From Paenibacillus sp. FSL M7-0420 (GTDB taxonomy: Bacteria; Bacillota; Bacilli; Paenibacillales; Paenibacillaceae), in assembly GCF_038002345.1 (NCBI RefSeq), contig NZ_JBBOCJ010000001.1, forward strand, positions 5,828,001 to 5,892,000: 64,000 nucleotides of DNA. The letters run 5' to 3'. Numbering within the stretch: the stretch's first letter is position 1; every line of letters starts with the position of its first letter. The notes below the pieces were generated by a model. The model did no database searches. It was not told the DNA's origin and worked only from the letters and a program-made list of their open reading frames with translations. Below, in pieces: positions 17,134-25,965 of the stretch. Made by a program: the position numbers and the translations under genes.

Positions 17134-18177
17134 TTACGTGCCTTGTCTGGACACCATCTCAAACAGCTCAGCCTGGAAAATCTGCACGCTTCTCTCCCAG
17201 GTAAACTGTAAGGAATCCTGCTCTCCTCGGGCAGCCAGACGCCGGCGAAGCTCCCGGTCCTTAATGAGTGTCACGATATCCGCAGCAAGACGGTTCTCAT
17301 GCCGATACGACATCAGGCAGTTCTGCCCGTGTGCGCAGTATTCGAGGTTCCCTCCTGAATATACGGTGACCAGCGCCGCACCGCAGCGCATCGCCTCCAG
17401 CCCCGGCAACGAACCGGCATCATTGGTACTTGCGCTGACAAAAATATCTGTCTCATTATAATGATAAGCCAGCTCATTGTCATTCGCGGGTGTCCGAAGC
17501 TGATAGCGCCCGGAGTTAAGCAAGTCCTGCAGACTCCTGGAAGCGGCATATTCCGCAGGGGGAGTCATAATATAGATCTCCACCTCAGGATGAAGCCGCT
17601 TGACCATGTCGAGCTGCTGAATCAGGTAATCCTGTTCCCGGTGACCGGAGAATCCGCCCTCGGGACGCCGCATAATGACCGATACGATCAGCGGCCGGTT
17701 AGGGTTGTCGCGAAAATGCGTATTATGAAAATCCGGATCAACGCCGACCGGAACAATTCTGCCTTTAATGCCGTGATTGACCCGTATGACCTCCTGCTGC
17801 CAGCGCGACAGTACAAGCAGGTTGCGGGTAATGCCGTAGGAGGCGAACGACTGATTATTATCCGGCAGGAAATTCGGCTCATAGCATAAGGCCAGCCGGA
17901 TATGCAGCCCTTTGCCCTGCCGGCTGGCACGCTCGGCAACCGGAACGGTTGTATAATAATTGGAGATAATGACATCCCCGTAGGGAAAATGATCTTCTGT
18001 AAGTACCGGGGCGGGCACAGGGATAATCGGACATTTCATCTCATACTCCACAATACCCAGGCTGGGCATAAGAACAACGACCTCATGGCCAATTTCAGCC
18101 AGACGGTTAGCCAGCTCGGTGATCATCCGCTGCGCACCACCCCTGGATAAGGTCAGAACCGGAAAGGTCAGTTTCAA
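17134..18177 (-). CDS. Glycosyltransferase, GT4-like
   Basis: A 347-residue GT-B protein, last gene of the spore-surface operon. The N-terminus MKLTFPVLTLSRGGAQRMI has the RGGAQR acceptor-side loop; a linker region with RPLIVSVIMRR starts the donor domain, and ASTNDAGSLPGLEAMRCGAA is the acidic motif for the nucleotide sugar. Its ATG overlaps the stop of the GT2 gene at 18174 by 4 bases. Substrate unknown. No membrane segment is visible, so it is a peripheral cytoplasmic enzyme. Confidence 0.85.
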   Translation of the reverse strand: MKLTFPVLTLSRGGAQRMITELANRLAEIGHEVVVLMPSLGIVEYEMKCPIIPVPAPVLTEDHFPYGDVIISNYYTTVPVAERASRQGKGLHIRLALCYEPNFLPDNNQSFASYGITRNLLVLSRWQQEVIRVNHGIKGRIVPVGVDPDFHNTHFRDNPNRPLIVSVIMRRPEGGFSGHREQDYLIQQLDMVKRLHPEVEIYIMTPPAEYAASRSLQDLLNSGRYQLRTPANDNELAYHYNETDIFVSASTNDAGSLPGLEAMRCGAALVTVYSGGNLEYCAHGQNCLMSYRHENRLAADIVTLIKDRELRRRLAARGEQDSLQFTWERSVQIFQAELFEMVSRQGT

Positions 18178-18896
18178 TTCCTTCTCTCCTTTCTGAGCAG
18201 CTGTGTTAAATTGCCCCTGTGCATGAACTGCACCATTGCAATTTCCCGGTTCTGCGCTTCGTTGTGCAGGACCGAGCCCATCTCACTGTGAACACGGTAA
18301 TCCAGCAGCGGCTCTTCTATATAAGACCATTCATAATGAGGCAGAATCCGCAGCCACATATCATAATCCTGTGTATACAGGAGACTCTCATTAAACCTGC
18401 CGACCCTGGAGAGAATCTCCATATCAAACAGCACCGTGCTGCCGTTCACCGGACAGCTGGACATCATGGTCTGTATGAGGGCCGGCCTGCTGCAGGCCGG
18501 CATTCGGACAATGTCCTGAATCCGTTGCCCGTGCTCATTAATATAGTAGTAAGCTGTATGATTGAAGGAGGTTCCTGAGCTGCGGAGAGCTTCTATTTGC
18601 TGTCTGATTTTATCAGGATGGAACAGATCGTCCGCGCTTAACCAGGCAAAATAAGCTCCGCTTGCTGCCTCTATTCCCTTATTGAGCGCCGAGCCGGTGC
18701 CTCCGTTGGTTTTGCGGACATATACAATCCGGCTTCTATAGGGATCAAGCTTTTCCGTATGGAGCGTTGAACCGTCATCCACCACGATCAGCTCGATATC
18801 CATGTAGCTCTGGGCCAGCACGCTTTCGACCGCCAGATGCACGTAGGGACAATTATAGAACGGAATCACCACCGAGACCTTGGTCTTCTGGTTCAT
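18174..18896 (-). CDS. Glycosyltransferase family 2
   Basis: A 240-residue GT-A enzyme of family GT2. Motifs: VSVVIPFYNCPYVHLAVESV (residues 7-26), LIVVDDGST (first Asp pair), GSALNKGIEAASG, AWLSADDLFHPDK (DxD-type, metal binding) and TQDYDMWLRI (catalytic-base region). It is paralogous to the enzyme at 19569-20285, with nearly parallel motifs throughout, which implies gene duplication and related donor or acceptor sugars. Confidence 0.9.
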   Translation of the reverse strand: MNQKTKVSVVIPFYNCPYVHLAVESVLAQSYMDIELIVVDDGSTLHTEKLDPYRSRIVYVRKTNGGTGSALNKGIEAASGAYFAWLSADDLFHPDKIRQQIEALRSSGTSFNHTAYYYINEHGQRIQDIVRMPACSRPALIQTMMSSCPVNGSTVLFDMEILSRVGRFNESLLYTQDYDMWLRILPHYEWSYIEEPLLDYRVHSEMGSVLHNEAQNREIAMVQFMHRGNLTQLLRKERRN

Positions 18897-18921
18897 GCCC
18901 CGGCCTCCTCCCTAAGTTCAT

Positions 18922-19497
18922 TTATACTGTCTTGCAGGCGAGCAGGGCGTCCAGCGGCGCATGATTCTCACCGAAGGCTTCCCGGAATGAAGGATTCTCC
19001 GCATGGTGAAAGCCCTTCAGTACGGTTACAGCGTAGCCCAGCTTCAGAAAATCCTCAGGCTCCCAGCCGCTCCAGTGTTTCTGGTAATACTCTCCATGCA
19101 GATTGAAATGGTCCTTGCCCTCCTGCGGGAAGAAGCCCCGCGGTGTAAATACGATGACACGGTTCGCAGCGATAAGCTCCGCCTTACGCAGCAGCTCCAT
19201 GCCCTCACTCATCGAGAAATGCTCCAGAGAATCGATCAGAGTGACCGCAGAGAAGGTTCCCGGCAGGAACAGCTTATCGATATGGCCGGCATCGGCATGA
19301 ACCGGAATGATATGGGGAGCCTTGTATTTACGGTGCAGCAGATAAGGCCTGTGGATATCCAGCCCCAGCACCACACCGGCTTCATACCGCTCCAGCAGCG
19401 TACCGGTACCGCTGCCGATATCCAGTATACTCTCGGAGAATTTCAGCTGCTCCAGCAGGACCGGCAGGAAGTCTTTCACTTCGATTTCCCGGTACAT
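18922..19497 (-). CDS. Class I SAM-dependent methyltransferase
   Basis: A 191-residue methyltransferase with motif I at ILDIGSGTGTLLERYEAGVV (residues 20-39), an acidic GLDI at the end of strand 2 and VTLIDSLEHF as motif II/III. It is encoded in the glycan operon between two GT2 genes, so a role as a sugar O-methyltransferase or capping enzyme is plausible; this is context inference. A 71-base gap separates its start from the GT2 gene upstream. Confidence 0.85.
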   Translation of the reverse strand: MYREIEVKDFLPVLLEQLKFSESILDIGSGTGTLLERYEAGVVLGLDIHRPYLLHRKYKAPHIIPVHADAGHIDKLFLPGTFSAVTLIDSLEHFSMSEGMELLRKAELIAANRVIVFTPRGFFPQEGKDHFNLHGEYYQKHWSGWEPEDFLKLGYAVTVLKGFHHAENPSFREAFGENHAPLDALLACKTV

Positions 19498-19568
19498 ATG
19501 CTCTCCCTCCTAAGCGTTAGTTGCCTGACCTTGGGCTGTGCTGCCGTGCCGGCTGTGCGCTCCGGCAG

Positions 19569-20285
19569 CTAGCCGCCCATGGAAGCAATCAAGGCGCTTA
19601 ACGGAGCGTGATAACGGGCACTGGTTGCTGCAGCTTCGGCCATGATGATATCGTAGTGTCTGAGCGTGCCCATCCCCTCATGCCGGCGGTACGCCGTCAA
19701 GGACTGGTTCAGCATCACCGGCGCATAACCGTTCAGAATGGCCCGGTACCACAGATCATAATCATGGGTATACGGCAGCGCTTCATCGAACATCCCGATG
19801 GCTCCGAAGATCTCCCGCTTGAACATCACCGTACAGCCGTTGATGGGATTGCCGTACAGGAAGCAGCGCAGATATTCAAGCTGGTTCGGAAACACAGCCG
19901 CAGCATTCAGCTCCGTAGCCTGCGAGTTTCCGTTAATGTAGTTGAAGTTGGTATACGAGATTAGTAAACGATTCTGTTCCATGAACAGAACCTGATTATT
20001 GATCTTGTCACGATAGAACATATCATCCGAGCTAAGCCAGACTACATAATCTCCAGTGGCATGGGCAATGCCGTGGTTAAGAGCCGAGGCGGTACCTCCG
20101 TTGGCTTTGCCCAGATAGTGAATGTACGGCTTATAGGGGGCGATTCGCTCAGCATGCATTGTGGAGCCGTCATCCACTACGATAATCTCATAAGGCTGCC
20201 AGGATTGGCTCATGGCGCTCTGCAGCGCCTGCTCAATATAAGGGCAATTGTAAAAAGGAATAACTACGGATACTCTGGGCTTCAT
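19569..20285 (-). CDS. Glycosyltransferase family 2
   Basis: A 238-residue GT2 enzyme with VSVVIPFYNCPYIEQALQSA, IIVVDDGST, GTASALNHGIAHATG, WLSSDDMFYRDK and THDYDLWYRAI motifs. It is a diverged copy of the enzyme at 18174-18896. The ATG overlaps the end of the epimerase gene by 4 bases. Likely forms one linkage of the surface polysaccharide repeat. Confidence 0.9.
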   Translation of the reverse strand: MKPRVSVVIPFYNCPYIEQALQSAMSQSWQPYEIIVVDDGSTMHAERIAPYKPYIHYLGKANGGTASALNHGIAHATGDYVVWLSSDDMFYRDKINNQVLFMEQNRLLISYTNFNYINGNSQATELNAAAVFPNQLEYLRCFLYGNPINGCTVMFKREIFGAIGMFDEALPYTHDYDLWYRAILNGYAPVMLNQSLTAYRRHEGMGTLRHYDIIMAEAAATSARYHAPLSALIASMGG

Positions 20286-21277
20286 AACAACCTTCCTTCC
20301 TTACCGGCCCTAGTATAGCCGATAATATCCGCCAGCGAACGGTCCAGCGCAATCTCCGGCATCCAGCCGGAAATAACAGCATAGTCCCCCGATTCTTCAG
20401 GCGGTACCTTACTATCAGCAGATTCAAATGAAGGCTTAGCCGGAACGGCAGGTGTCGGGGAAGGATTGCCCCGACTGCGCTCCTCCTGCGGGCCCCAGTC
20501 CATCGCAACCGGTGCTGCGGCATGGGCCAGCAGCTTCGCCGCAACCTCCCCCAGCTCCCGCTCTGTCCCGGAATCAATGCGGTAGATCCTTCCTGTCTCG
20601 CCCGAATCCAGAATAAAGCCATAGGCCCTGACCGCATCACGCACATCCAGGAAGTCACGCAGCGCATGGCGCGAGGAGAGCCGAAACGCCGCAGGTGCAG
20701 CCGATCCGGTTACAGCAGCTGCTTCACTGCGCACAATATGCTGTGCCAGCAGGGAACAGAAGCCGGTGGACGGACCCGGACCAATCAGGTTCGAGGGCTC
20801 CGCCATCAGCACCGGCTGTGCAAACAGCGTTCCCCAGGCCAGCGATACCAGCTCCTCCAGCGTCTTGCTAAGGCTGTAGGGGTGGGGCGGGTCTGCCGCA
20901 CCCGGTCTATACTTAAGCCGGGAGCCGGCCACCAGAATACGGCTGGCCGGCTGGACACGCAGCGCCTCAAGCAAATATAGAGTAGCCATTACATTGGTTT
21001 CCATGTAGAGCAGCGGGTCCCGCCAGGACTCCGGGACCGAATTCTTGCCTGCCAGGTGCAGCACCTGATCCGGCTTCACCGCTCCAATCATTGCCGCCAC
21101 AGCCCTGCGGTCCCCCAGGTCACAGACGTACTGCTGAACGCCTTCCGGAAACAACTCCGCAGCTGGCTTGCGGCGGACTACAGCAGTCACCTCCGCTCCT
21201 CCGGCGGCAAAGTAGGCCACGGCATGCCTGCCCGTAAAGCCGGAAGCTCCGGTAATAAGGAGACGCCGCCCGCTCAT
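20282..21277 (-). CDS. NAD-dependent sugar epimerase/dehydratase (extended SDR)
   Basis: A 331-residue extended short-chain dehydrogenase. GASGFTGRHAVAYF (residues 10-23) is the nucleotide-binding loop; VAGSRLKYRPGAADPPHPYSLSK contains the catalytic Ser and Y-x3-K. The resemblance is to GDP-mannose 4,6-dehydratase/reductase and GalE-like proteins, but no specific reaction can be assigned. A Pro/Ser-rich insert near residues 270-300 precedes the C-terminal segment and is not typical. It overlaps the neighbours on both sides by 4 bases. Confidence 0.8.
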   Translation of the reverse strand: MSGRRLLITGASGFTGRHAVAYFAAGGAEVTAVVRRKPAAELFPEGVQQYVCDLGDRRAVAAMIGAVKPDQVLHLAGKNSVPESWRDPLLYMETNVMATLYLLEALRVQPASRILVAGSRLKYRPGAADPPHPYSLSKTLEELVSLAWGTLFAQPVLMAEPSNLIGPGPSTGFCSLLAQHIVRSEAAAVTGSAAPAAFRLSSRHALRDFLDVRDAVRAYGFILDSGETGRIYRIDSGTERELGEVAAKLLAHAAAPVAMDWGPQEERSRGNPSPTPAVPAKPSFESADSKVPPEESGDYAVISGWMPEIALDRSLADIIGYTRAGKEGRLL

Positions 21278-22113
21278 GTCAGCAGCTCTGAGCTGCGCAT
21301 AAAGTCGGCAAGCTCGCTAAGCATCCGGGGATAGGAAGGCAGCTCAATCGTGACATCGCTTCTCGTACTGATCAGCGTCCGGTCCTGAACCGGCGTCTGC
21401 TGCGGGATGATCTCAACATCCTCTTTATGAAATGCGGTCTGCATCATCTGCAGCAGCTGATATTTGCTTACGGGCTGCGGGTGGGCCAGATGAATCAGCC
21501 CGGAGAGATCCGAGTCCAGCAGGGAATCGATGGCTTTGGCCAGCTCCAGGGTGGTGACTCCATTCCACATCACGCATTCATATCCGGTTACCCGGCCTTT
21601 CTGGGCCAGGAACCATTCCATGAGGCCGATTCCGCCGGAGCGGATCTCGGGCCCGATAATGGAGGTACGGATGGTGAGATGTCCGGGATCACGCACTTCT
21701 CCAAGACTCTTGGTGAGGGCGTAGACCGAGGTTCCATCCGCGGCATCCTCCTCCGTATATCCGCCGCGTGTTCCTTCGAACACGCAGTCGGAGCTGATAT
21801 GGATGAGCCGGGCATGAATCTGGTCCGCTGCCCGCCGCAGGCGGTGGGGCAGAAATCCGTTGACATGATACGCGCCGATCCGGTCCGCTTCGGCGAATTG
21901 ATTGAGTACCCCCATCGCATTAATAATGCAATGGGGGGAGACGATTTCAACCAGCTTCTCTACGCCGGCAATGTCGTCGGCGTCTACATACAACCCTCCA
22001 AGATCCTTCTTATCCCGGGTTGTATGGAAGATGTGGTGCTTGCCCTGGCGGCGAAAATACTCCGCCAGCATATGACCTGCCATACCATTTCCGCCGAGAA
22101 TCAGGAGCTTCAC
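21274..22113 (-). CDS. RmlD-like NAD(P)-dependent sugar-nucleotide reductase (SDR)
   Basis: A 279-residue protein related to dTDP-4-dehydrorhamnose reductase: LILGGNGMAGHMLAEYF (residues 4-20), IINAMGVLNQFAEADR, LIHISSDCVFEG and YALTKSLGE (catalytic Y-x3-K). It lies directly after a UDP-GlcNAc 4,6-dehydratase (inverting) and a 2-epimerase. In Vibrio cholerae O37 a RmlD-like reductase in such a trio makes UDP-L-rhamnosamine on the way to N-acetyl-L-quinovosamine; the two-domain CapF/WbjC reductase of the L-fucosamine route is longer because of a cupin domain that is missing here. The L-QuiNAc/L-RhaNAc route is therefore favoured, as inference. Confidence 0.8.
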   Translation of the reverse strand: MKLLILGGNGMAGHMLAEYFRRQGKHHIFHTTRDKKDLGGLYVDADDIAGVEKLVEIVSPHCIINAMGVLNQFAEADRIGAYHVNGFLPHRLRRAADQIHARLIHISSDCVFEGTRGGYTEEDAADGTSVYALTKSLGEVRDPGHLTIRTSIIGPEIRSGGIGLMEWFLAQKGRVTGYECVMWNGVTTLELAKAIDSLLDSDLSGLIHLAHPQPVSKYQLLQMMQTAFHKEDVEIIPQQTPVQDRTLISTRSDVTIELPSYPRMLSELADFMRSSELLT

Positions 22114-23096
22114 TGGAGGAACCCTCCCCGGATCAGGATATCCTTGATTTCAGCCTGCTCCATCAGATGATTCTCCGAGCTGAAGCTGCTGAAGGACACA
22201 TGGGGGTAATGACGGTAATGCTCCTTCAGCTCCGGCATATCGAGCGTGGGCAGAATAACCAGGTACTGCTCATCGTAGACAACCGTAGTCAGGCTCTCGA
22301 AATCGCTCATCAGGATCTCATGGATTTTCTCACCCGGGCGGATGCCGGTCTCGATCATACTGACATCCGTCCGGCCGGAAGCTTCGATCAGCACATCGGC
22401 CAGATCCACGATCCGGCAGGTCGGCATGGTCATGACGAAGATCTCGCCGCCGATACTGACATCGGAGGCCTTGAACAGCAGGGTAATCGCATCGCGCAGG
22501 GTGAAAAAGAACCGGGTCATGTTCATATCCGTTATCCTTACCTGTCCCTTGTCCTTGATCTGCTTCATGAACAGATGGACCACGCTGCCGTTCGTCCCCA
22601 GCACATTGCCTCCGCGCACGGTGACAAACTTGGTGCCTGAGCCGATCAGATTGGCATAGACAAACAGCTTCTCGCCGATGGCCTTGGTCATGCCGTAGAA
22701 GTTCGACGGATTAGCCGCCTTGTCGGTAGAGATATAGATCGCCTTCTCCACATTGTTGGCAATCGCAGCTTCAATGACATTCTGTGTGCCGACCACATTC
22801 GTCTTGAGCGCCTCATACGGCTGGTCCTCGCAGACAGGCACATGCTTGAGCGCGGCCAGATGAAAGACATAATCCACACCGCGGCAGGCAGCTACCAGCG
22901 CATCCTTGTCACGGATATCGCCAATGATGAAGCTGAGGTGCTTATCTTCAAATTCACGGCTCATGGCTACCTGTGCAGACTCACTGCGGGAGAATACGAT
23001 AATTTCTTTGGGATGCTGCGGCAGCAGCTGCCGGATCAGCTCATGCCCCCAGGAACCGGTACCGCCTGTAACCAGAATCCGTTTATTATTGAACAT
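22110..23096 (-). CDS. UDP-N-acetylglucosamine 4,6-dehydratase (inverting), CapE/WbjB/PseB family
   Basis: A 328-residue SDR. VTGGTGSWGHELIRQLLPQ (residues 9-27) binds NAD(P); VFHLAALKHVPVCEDQPYEA is characteristic of the FlaA1/CapE/PseB group; ISTDKAANPSNFYGMTKA contains the catalytic Lys/Tyr region; RFFFTLRDAI is also group-typical. The reaction is UDP-GlcNAc to a 5-inverted 4-keto-6-deoxy sugar. Start is the ATG at 23096, 7 bases after GGAGGG, rather than the TTG at 23111. The start overlaps the end of the 2-epimerase gene by 11 bases. It works with the RmlD-like reductase and 2-epimerase on the same transcript. Confidence 0.88.
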   Translation of the reverse strand: MFNNKRILVTGGTGSWGHELIRQLLPQHPKEIIVFSRSESAQVAMSREFEDKHLSFIIGDIRDKDALVAACRGVDYVFHLAALKHVPVCEDQPYEALKTNVVGTQNVIEAAIANNVEKAIYISTDKAANPSNFYGMTKAIGEKLFVYANLIGSGTKFVTVRGGNVLGTNGSVVHLFMKQIKDKGQVRITDMNMTRFFFTLRDAITLLFKASDVSIGGEIFVMTMPTCRIVDLADVLIEASGRTDVSMIETGIRPGEKIHEILMSDFESLTTVVYDEQYLVILPTLDMPELKEHYRHYPHVSFSSFSSENHLMEQAEIKDILIRGGFLQ

Positions 23097-24180
23097 GCAG
23101 GTTCCCTCCAAGCAGAAATTTAACTACCTTTACCGAGACACCTTGGGCAAGATACCCTTCCGGCGCCTCCCAATCGGGCTTAAGCGACGTCATCAGCACG
23201 GTGCAGCGCAGGATGCTGTTCTGTTCTACCCCGGACACTACATTACTTCCGCAATCTACGGTCTCCGGGCGTTCTGTCGTCCTGCGTATGGTCACCGTAG
23301 GCACTCCCATCAGGCAACATTCTTCTTGAACGGTGCCGCTGTCGGTAATGGCGCACAGGGCATAACGTTCGAGATGAACAAAGTCAAAAAATCCGAAGGG
23401 TTCGTGAAACTCCACCAGCGGGTTCATACTTAGCGGGAACTCCTCCGTAAGCTTGGAGCGTGTACGGGGATGGATGCTGCAGATCAGGCGGAGTCCCAAA
23501 TGCACAGCCACCAGGTTCAGCCCGGACATAATCTGGAGCAGCGACTCCGGATCATCGACATTCTCGGCCCGGTGGGCAGTCACCAGCAGATACCGGCCGG
23601 CTTCCAGCTTCAGCCGGGACAGGATGTCACTGGCCGCGATCTGCTCGTCGTAATGCGTAATCACTTCATGGATGGGATTTCCGGTTAACACGATACGCTG
23701 GCTGGGGAACCCTTCGCTGAGCAGATGTCTCTTACTCTGCTGGGTATACGGCATATTTATGGTGGAGACGGCATCTATGACACGGCGGTTTTTCTCCTCC
23801 GGCACTTTCAGATCGTAACAGCGGTTGCCTGCTTCCATATGCACCACAGGGATGCCCATCCGCTCGGCCAGAATGGCACACAGCGCACTATTGGTATCAC
23901 CCAGCAGCAGTACGCGGTCCGGCTTCTCCTGAAGCAGGATGCTCTCCAGGCTGCCGAACATGGCGGCCAGCTGGCCCCCGAGCCCGGCCTGCTTATCCTG
24001 CAGCACGTAGTCCGGTGCGCGGAGTCCAAGCTCCGCGAAGAATACCGCGCTGAGGCTGGCCGTGAAATTCTGTCCGGTATGCACCAGCACATGCCGCTCC
24101 GCATGCCGGTCCAGCAGCGGAATGATGACACTAAGGCGGATGATCTCGGGCCGGGTGCCCAAAATCGTCATGATCTTCAT
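23086..24180 (-). CDS. Non-hydrolysing UDP-GlcNAc-type 2-epimerase (WecB family)
   Basis: A 364-residue enzyme with GTRPEIIRLSVII (residues 7-19), VHTGQNF, LLGDTNSAL, VVHMEAGNR, GNPIHEV, TAHRAENVDD, and TDSGTVQEECCLMGVPTVTIR, the standard motif series of WecB/MnaA/WbpI-type epimerases. In the L-fucosamine and L-quinovosamine pathways the last step is a WecB-like 2-epimerase acting on the 6-deoxy amino sugar, so this gene next to the CapE-like dehydratase probably acts on the same sugar rather than in teichoic acid linkage synthesis. The intended substrate is inference. Confidence 0.88.
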   Translation of the reverse strand: MKIMTILGTRPEIIRLSVIIPLLDRHAERHVLVHTGQNFTASLSAVFFAELGLRAPDYVLQDKQAGLGGQLAAMFGSLESILLQEKPDRVLLLGDTNSALCAILAERMGIPVVHMEAGNRCYDLKVPEEKNRRVIDAVSTINMPYTQQSKRHLLSEGFPSQRIVLTGNPIHEVITHYDEQIAASDILSRLKLEAGRYLLVTAHRAENVDDPESLLQIMSGLNLVAVHLGLRLICSIHPRTRSKLTEEFPLSMNPLVEFHEPFGFFDFVHLERYALCAITDSGTVQEECCLMGVPTVTIRRTTERPETVDCGSNVVSGVEQNSILRCTVLMTSLKPDWEAPEGYLAQGVSVKVVKFLLGGNLHVQ

Positions 24181-24231
24181 GGGTTCACTCCCCTTTGATT
24201 ATGGCCTGCCCTCAGGAACCGGGCAGGCTGC

Positions 24232-25770
24232 TCAGGATGCCTTACGCCGCCGCTTGCTCCGGCGGCTTCCGGCCTGGCCCGCGCGGCGCTTCTTGCCGCC
24301 GCTACCGGCCCGACGGCGCGCGGAGCCTGCTGCGCGCTTCTTACGGCGCGGGCGCGTTCCCGCCGCGCCGCTCCGGGACTTGGCGCGGCGCAGCCTGCCG
24401 CGCCGCAGCTTCGCGGCCCGCAGCCGTGCGGCGCGGCGTCCGGTCTTGCCCCGCGTCGGCTGTGCCGCGGGGGCGCTCTTCCCGCCCGCTGGCACAGCTG
24501 CGGGCGGGGCTTCCGGGCCGCCGATGAGCTGTGGCGGCTGGAGGCAGTAGCGGAGATGCCACCTCTCCGCTAAGCCTTGCAGCCGGGCGCGGTAAGCCGC
24601 CGGGCCGTAGACGGCCTCGATGCGCTCCCGCGCCTGCCGGCCAATGCCGGCCGCCATCGCCTGGTCGGCCAGCAGCGCGTTCACCCGCCCGGCCAGCGCA
24701 TCCATGTCTCCCGCAGGCACGAGCAGCTCGCCGCAGCCTGCGGCGTCCAGAATCTCCCGCAGGCCGCCGGAATCATAAGCGACAACCGGCTTGCTGAAGG
24801 CGTAGCCCTCCAGGGCCGTCATGCCGAAGCCTTCCCGGATCAGGCTGGGGACAACAAGCAGATCCATCGCGCAGTAAGCGGCCGGCAGACATTCTTCGTA
24901 CCCGACAAACCGGAAGCGTGAGGTCAGACCCTCCAGCTTCACCTTGCGGACACAGCGCTCATAGTAGCTTTTATCCCCGGGAGTCCCCACTACAAGGTAG
25001 CGGGCAGCCGGATGCTGCTCATGCACCAGAACCGCCATCTTGACGAAATGCTCCAGCCCCTTCTCCTTATTAATGAAGGAAGAGACATAGCCGATCAGCG
25101 GGTCCCCCGGGGCGATCTTCAGCTCACTCCGCCGTTCCCCGCGCAGCTTGCTCCAGGCCTCGAACATCAAATCCGCGTCGCTCCATGACGGAGGAAGCTG
25201 GGTCACCTTGCTATCGCGGATCTCCTCGGGGAAGCACGCTGCCGCTGTCTGTGAAATCGCCAGAATCTCATCGCTGTTGTTGTGGATCAGCTCTACGCTG
25301 ACCGGGGTGAACTCGTTGTCTGTAATGGTCTCCGAAATCTTCCAGATCACGGGTATGCCCATTGACTTCGCCGCGATTGGCGGCAGGGCATGCACACAGG
25401 TGCTGGTGATCACGAAGGACGGACGAAGCTCCGCAAGCCAGTGAGTCAGCTCATGATATTCCCGGCCCTCCTGCAGCTTGCGGATATCTGCCGGAAGACC
25501 GGCATAGGGAGTGTACACTCCATAGACCAGCGGAATAGACATCAGCCGGACTTGAAGGCCGTAGCTCCGGGCCAGCTGTGTCAGCTTCCCGTCCTGCGGG
25601 GCTACGAGGATACAATTGAAGTAAGGAGACAGCTCCCGGCTGAAGAATAACAGCAGCTTCTCCGCACCCGTAATACTGCGCGTGTTGGAGACATGGGAAA
25701 AGAGGACGATCGTCGCTTTGTCGGCCATGGTGTCTCGGCGCTCCCCTGCGAAGGGCTGTGGAGCAGCCAT
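24232..25770 (-). CDS. GT4 glycosyltransferase with long Arg/Lys-rich C-terminal tail
   Basis: A 512-residue protein. Residues about 15-405 are a GT-B glycosyltransferase: ATIVLFSHVSNTRSITGAEKLL at the start, YVSSFINKEKGLEHF in the donor domain, and PSLIREGFGMTALEGYAFSKPVVA as the nucleotide-sugar motif. After a Pro-rich linker (LIGGPEAPPAAVPAGG), roughly the last 85 residues are dense in Arg, Lys, Ala and Gly, encoded in very GC-rich DNA. The start chosen (25770) has AGGAGGTGA only 3 bases away; ATG 25728 (MADKAT) is the alternative and better matches GT starts. Basic tails recur in other surface genes of this window. The tail could bind a polyanionic spore or envelope polymer; that is speculation. 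Confidence 0.85.
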   Translation of the reverse strand: MAAPQPFAGERRDTMADKATIVLFSHVSNTRSITGAEKLLLFFSRELSPYFNCILVAPQDGKLTQLARSYGLQVRLMSIPLVYGVYTPYAGLPADIRKLQEGREYHELTHWLAELRPSFVITSTCVHALPPIAAKSMGIPVIWKISETITDNEFTPVSVELIHNNSDEILAISQTAAACFPEEIRDSKVTQLPPSWSDADLMFEAWSKLRGERRSELKIAPGDPLIGYVSSFINKEKGLEHFVKMAVLVHEQHPAARYLVVGTPGDKSYYERCVRKVKLEGLTSRFRFVGYEECLPAAYCAMDLLVVPSLIREGFGMTALEGYAFSKPVVAYDSGGLREILDAAGCGELLVPAGDMDALAGRVNALLADQAMAAGIGRQARERIEAVYGPAAYRARLQGLAERWHLRYCLQPPQLIGGPEAPPAAVPAGGKSAPAAQPTRGKTGRRAARLRAAKLRRGRLRRAKSRSGAAGTRPRRKKRAAGSARRRAGSGGKKRRAGQAGSRRSKRRRKAS

Positions 25771-25965
25771 TCACCTCCTAATTTTGAATGCACACAATCT
25801 ACTATCACTCAGCAGTGCTCCTGCTTGGGACGGGTATATTAGCTGACAGGCTAACATCTCTGCCCGGTACTCCAGTATATTGAGGGGGCACAGCTGCCGG
25901 CACGACACCTGTCCCCTGTGATACGCACATTTGCTGACAGCCTGTTCTACGATTGCCCTGCTGGC

